A stretch of DNA of 64,000 nt from Ophioderma brevispina (Eukaryota; Echinodermata; Ophiuroidea; Amphilepidida; Ophiodermatidae), in the NCBI GenBank assembly GCA_023653785.1, contig JAMKCH010035170.1, forward strand, positions 124,001-188,000, given 5' to 3'. The translations under genes were made by a program, and so were the position numbers. Positions within the stretch are counted from its first letter, which is position 1; each line of letters opens with the position of its first letter. The notes under the pieces are model-generated. The model saw only the letters and a list, made by a program, of their open reading frames with translations, had not been told where the DNA came from and did no database searches. This document shows, in pieces, positions 61,915 through 64,000 of this stretch.

Positions 61915-62004
61915 GATAGAAAAACCAGGTTTTTGATTCGAAACAACCAAGTTTTTCGATTTGAAAAAGCTAGTTTTTATAACCTAGTTTATCGCTCGAT
62001 AACC
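61915..62004. repeat. Palindrome-word island, left part
   Basis: A succession of short palindromes such as aaaaaccaggttttt, aaaagctagttttt and aacctagttt. The composition matches 63792-63955, from which it is separated by a long TA-flanked element. Confidence 0.6.
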
Positions 62005-63791
62005 TAACTCTAAACGAAATGGCCTCCTGAGTTAAAATGAACCACCATTGATAACACAACATTGAACACATATTTCCTACATTCCCTGTGTCAAAATGTG
62101 AAAATTGATAAGAAACACAATGTTTCTTGTGGGGAAACATCATTTGCAAACTTTTTGTGTTTAAATTCGAACACCTGAACACCCGGGGTTTTTTTTTTTT
62201 TAGAGTTAAAACTTTTTGGTGTTTGTTCAATTAACAGTTTTTGAACACAGGCGGGGTGTGAAAATAAAGTGTGTTAACATTGAGAACATGTAGTGTACAA
62301 AGGTATTTAACTGTGAACATGTAGGTGAAGAGTTTAGAACATGTGGTGTTCCATATAGAAGACTCAATGTTCAAAATAGGAATAGTACATGATTAAAATG
62401 AGAAACCTAAATAATGTGTTCAATTGGGATGTTCAAAAATAGATTTCATTCAAAGGTGTTAAAATAGCCAATTTTGAACATGCTAATGTAAAAATGAGAA
62501 CAGAACATAAATATTGTTTACTCTGATGAGGTCAAGATGCAGCAAATGTATTTTCACGTGTAAGAAAAATGTCAATCAAAGAACAACAAATGCAAAGAAA
62601 ATAATTCAAACGTTGGAAAATCAAAATATTTATACAATTTCCCTTGGAAGAAGGTAGTTTACAATAACATGGACAGTTGCAATAACATATACTCAGACAT
62701 GTAATATAAACCAATCCAAAATTGCAATTAAATATACTCCCACATGATATAACCAATTCAAAAGTTGCCAATTCTATTACCACCTATACCACACACTAGA
62801 ATAAAGGATTAAACTTGGAATTACAGCCCCCAGAGACACTCCGTGGTTAAGTTTCACTTCAGCGCGGTTTGAGTGAGCACGTCGAATTCAACAGCCCCGA
62901 CCGACAGAATACAATAAAAGTGTCATTAATATTGTGGCCTTTCCTTAAATTAAAACAAAAAATAGCTAAATGTTCTCTATTATATACCCAGTCAACCCTC
63001 TGCGGATACAAAAGTCTTTAAACGATCCAGCTGGTTGAAAATTAAGAAATGATTGAAGGGATATTTTCTTTCAGATGCTGCAGCGTATTTTCGCCCAAGT
63101 AGAAAAAAGACTTTGCCGCTAATTTGATCACATGATTTCTCGAGAAAAAAAATACCAGGATGACGAACGCAAGGCGTTTAAGAATTGAACACCGTTACAG
63201 AAAATCCGTGAAATGCATTCAGAACACTGCTGTTCAAAAGTATGGATGCACGATTGGAACACTTTTGCTTCATCCTCTTGATATTTATTTGTCGGCTTTT
63301 TAACGGACATTATGCTCACAGGGTTATAGGGCCTAGGCCTACGTAGCTAGGCTAAGCCTAAGGGAGCCAGGGCCCCGACCGGACTGGTGTGCCAGACAAG
63401 AAAATGGGGTTTACAATCAGAATCATTGATCACAACTTTGTACTTCTTTACCCCAATTAATTATTAGGCAATGGGTATGCAGCAATCTAACCTTTTCTTC
63501 CAAACTGTTAATAATTAGACTTATCGACAATTATTTTGGGTCGCGACACGACGGTGTTCATCACTTGAACGCTAAGGTCTCTGGTTTGAACACACGATGT
63601 TTAAAAGATGTCAGAACATATTTTAATGCGATGTTCAGAATGGAAAACCTTTAACACCTGGATTTAAAAAACAGTGAACACGTCTGTCAAAATGGTGTTC
63701 TAATGCATAACATCAACACGTTCAGGCCCGTTAAATTGAACCCAAAAAATTACGAGTATGTATCAGACGTGTCATTTCATTTAGCAGTGTA
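62005..63791. mobile_element. Long TA-flanked element with gtgttcaaa-rich core
   Basis: The left end actctaaacgaaatgg and right end catttcatttagcagtg are inverted relatives of the ends at 57432-58064. TA is at 62005-62006 and 63790-63791. The first 500 bp and last 250 bp are full of gtgttcaa and ttgaacac words. The centre (about 62520-63540) is unlike them and may be another insertion; it holds a 43-bp tandem repeat. No coding motif was found. Confidence 0.55.
62676..62775. repeat. 43-bp tandem repeat, about 2.3 copies
   Basis: The unit is approximately ttgcaattaaatatactcc followed by cacatgatataaaccaatcc and aaaa. Two diverged copies (62676-62721 and 62722-62763) are followed by a partial one. 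Confidence 0.7.
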
Positions 63792-63955
63792 GTTTCGATC
63801 CAAAAACCAGGTTTTCACAAACCTTGCTGGTGGAATTTGATAAACCTGGTTTTTCGGATTTGAAAAAACCCAGGTTTATCAAATTGAAACGCTAGCGTTT
63901 TGATAAAACTAGTTTATCGATCGATAAACCTGTTTTTGATGTAAAACAGGTTTTC
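63792..63955. repeat. Palindrome-word island, right part
   Basis: Nearly every 10-16 bp is its own reverse complement or close to it: aaaaccaggtttt, aaacctggttt, gaaacgctagcgttttg, aaactagttt, atcgatcgat, aaaacaggtttt. The words are not tandem copies of one unit. Confidence 0.7.
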
Positions 63956-64000
63956 TCTTCATGTGCAAAATACTTGCCATAGAAGTGAGCGGGCCGCAGG

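Overview
This window looks like gene-poor intergenic or intronic DNA from an animal nuclear genome. No uninterrupted coding gene can be supported. The longest open frame is under 150 codons, both strands are dense with stops, base composition is AT-rich, and most recognisable content is the remains of mobile elements. The mix of tRNA-derived SINEs, very many short inverted-repeat DNA transposons (MITEs), foldback elements, a decayed LINE and long G or C tracts fits a marine invertebrate, possibly a deuterostome such as an echinoderm or hemichordate. That placement is an inference from general repeat style; no marker gene supports it.

Layout. 0-11 kb: a hAT-like MITE with a perfect 8-bp target duplication (721-1081), a foldback element (2238-2825), then a large foldback element (2827-6180) split by a 2.77-kb insertion (2959-5732). 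That insertion has a 15-bp target duplication and inverted ends carrying tRNA-Thr-like SINE sequence. A Harbinger-like MITE lies at 6680-7215. 11-32 kb: scattered MITEs and hairpins, two diverged direct repeats near 16-17 kb, and a tRNA-derived SINE at 18.28-18.45 kb. 32.7-34.1 kb and 38.4-40.2 kb: two long degenerate minisatellites with 27-bp quasi-palindromic units that share a core. 39.76-43.76 kb: a 2-kb unit repeated twice in tandem, the copies differing mostly by short indels. 44-51.7 kb: several MITEs flanked by TTAA, a third tRNA-Thr-like SINE locus, and two adjoining TTAA elements, one carrying a nested TTA-flanked element. 51.85-54.3 kb: a frameshifted LINE ORF2 (endonuclease end, reverse transcriptase, C-terminal part) containing an 83-bp near-perfect palindrome. 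55.8-64 kb: more MITEs, including a hairpin with an exact 8-bp duplication, two foldback elements with TA duplications and a core rich in gtgttcaaa words, and an island made almost entirely of short palindromes.

How it works together: there is no pathway or operon here. The organising theme is nested transposition. Families flanked by TTAA, TA, TTA and 8-bp duplications suggest that several classes of transposase once mobilised these non-autonomous elements in trans, but no transposase is encoded here. The LINE is the only element with recognisable protein motifs, and it is dead. The most unusual items are the tRNA-bearing inverted insertion, the paired 27-bp palindromic minisatellites, the abundant TTAA element group and the palindrome-word island.
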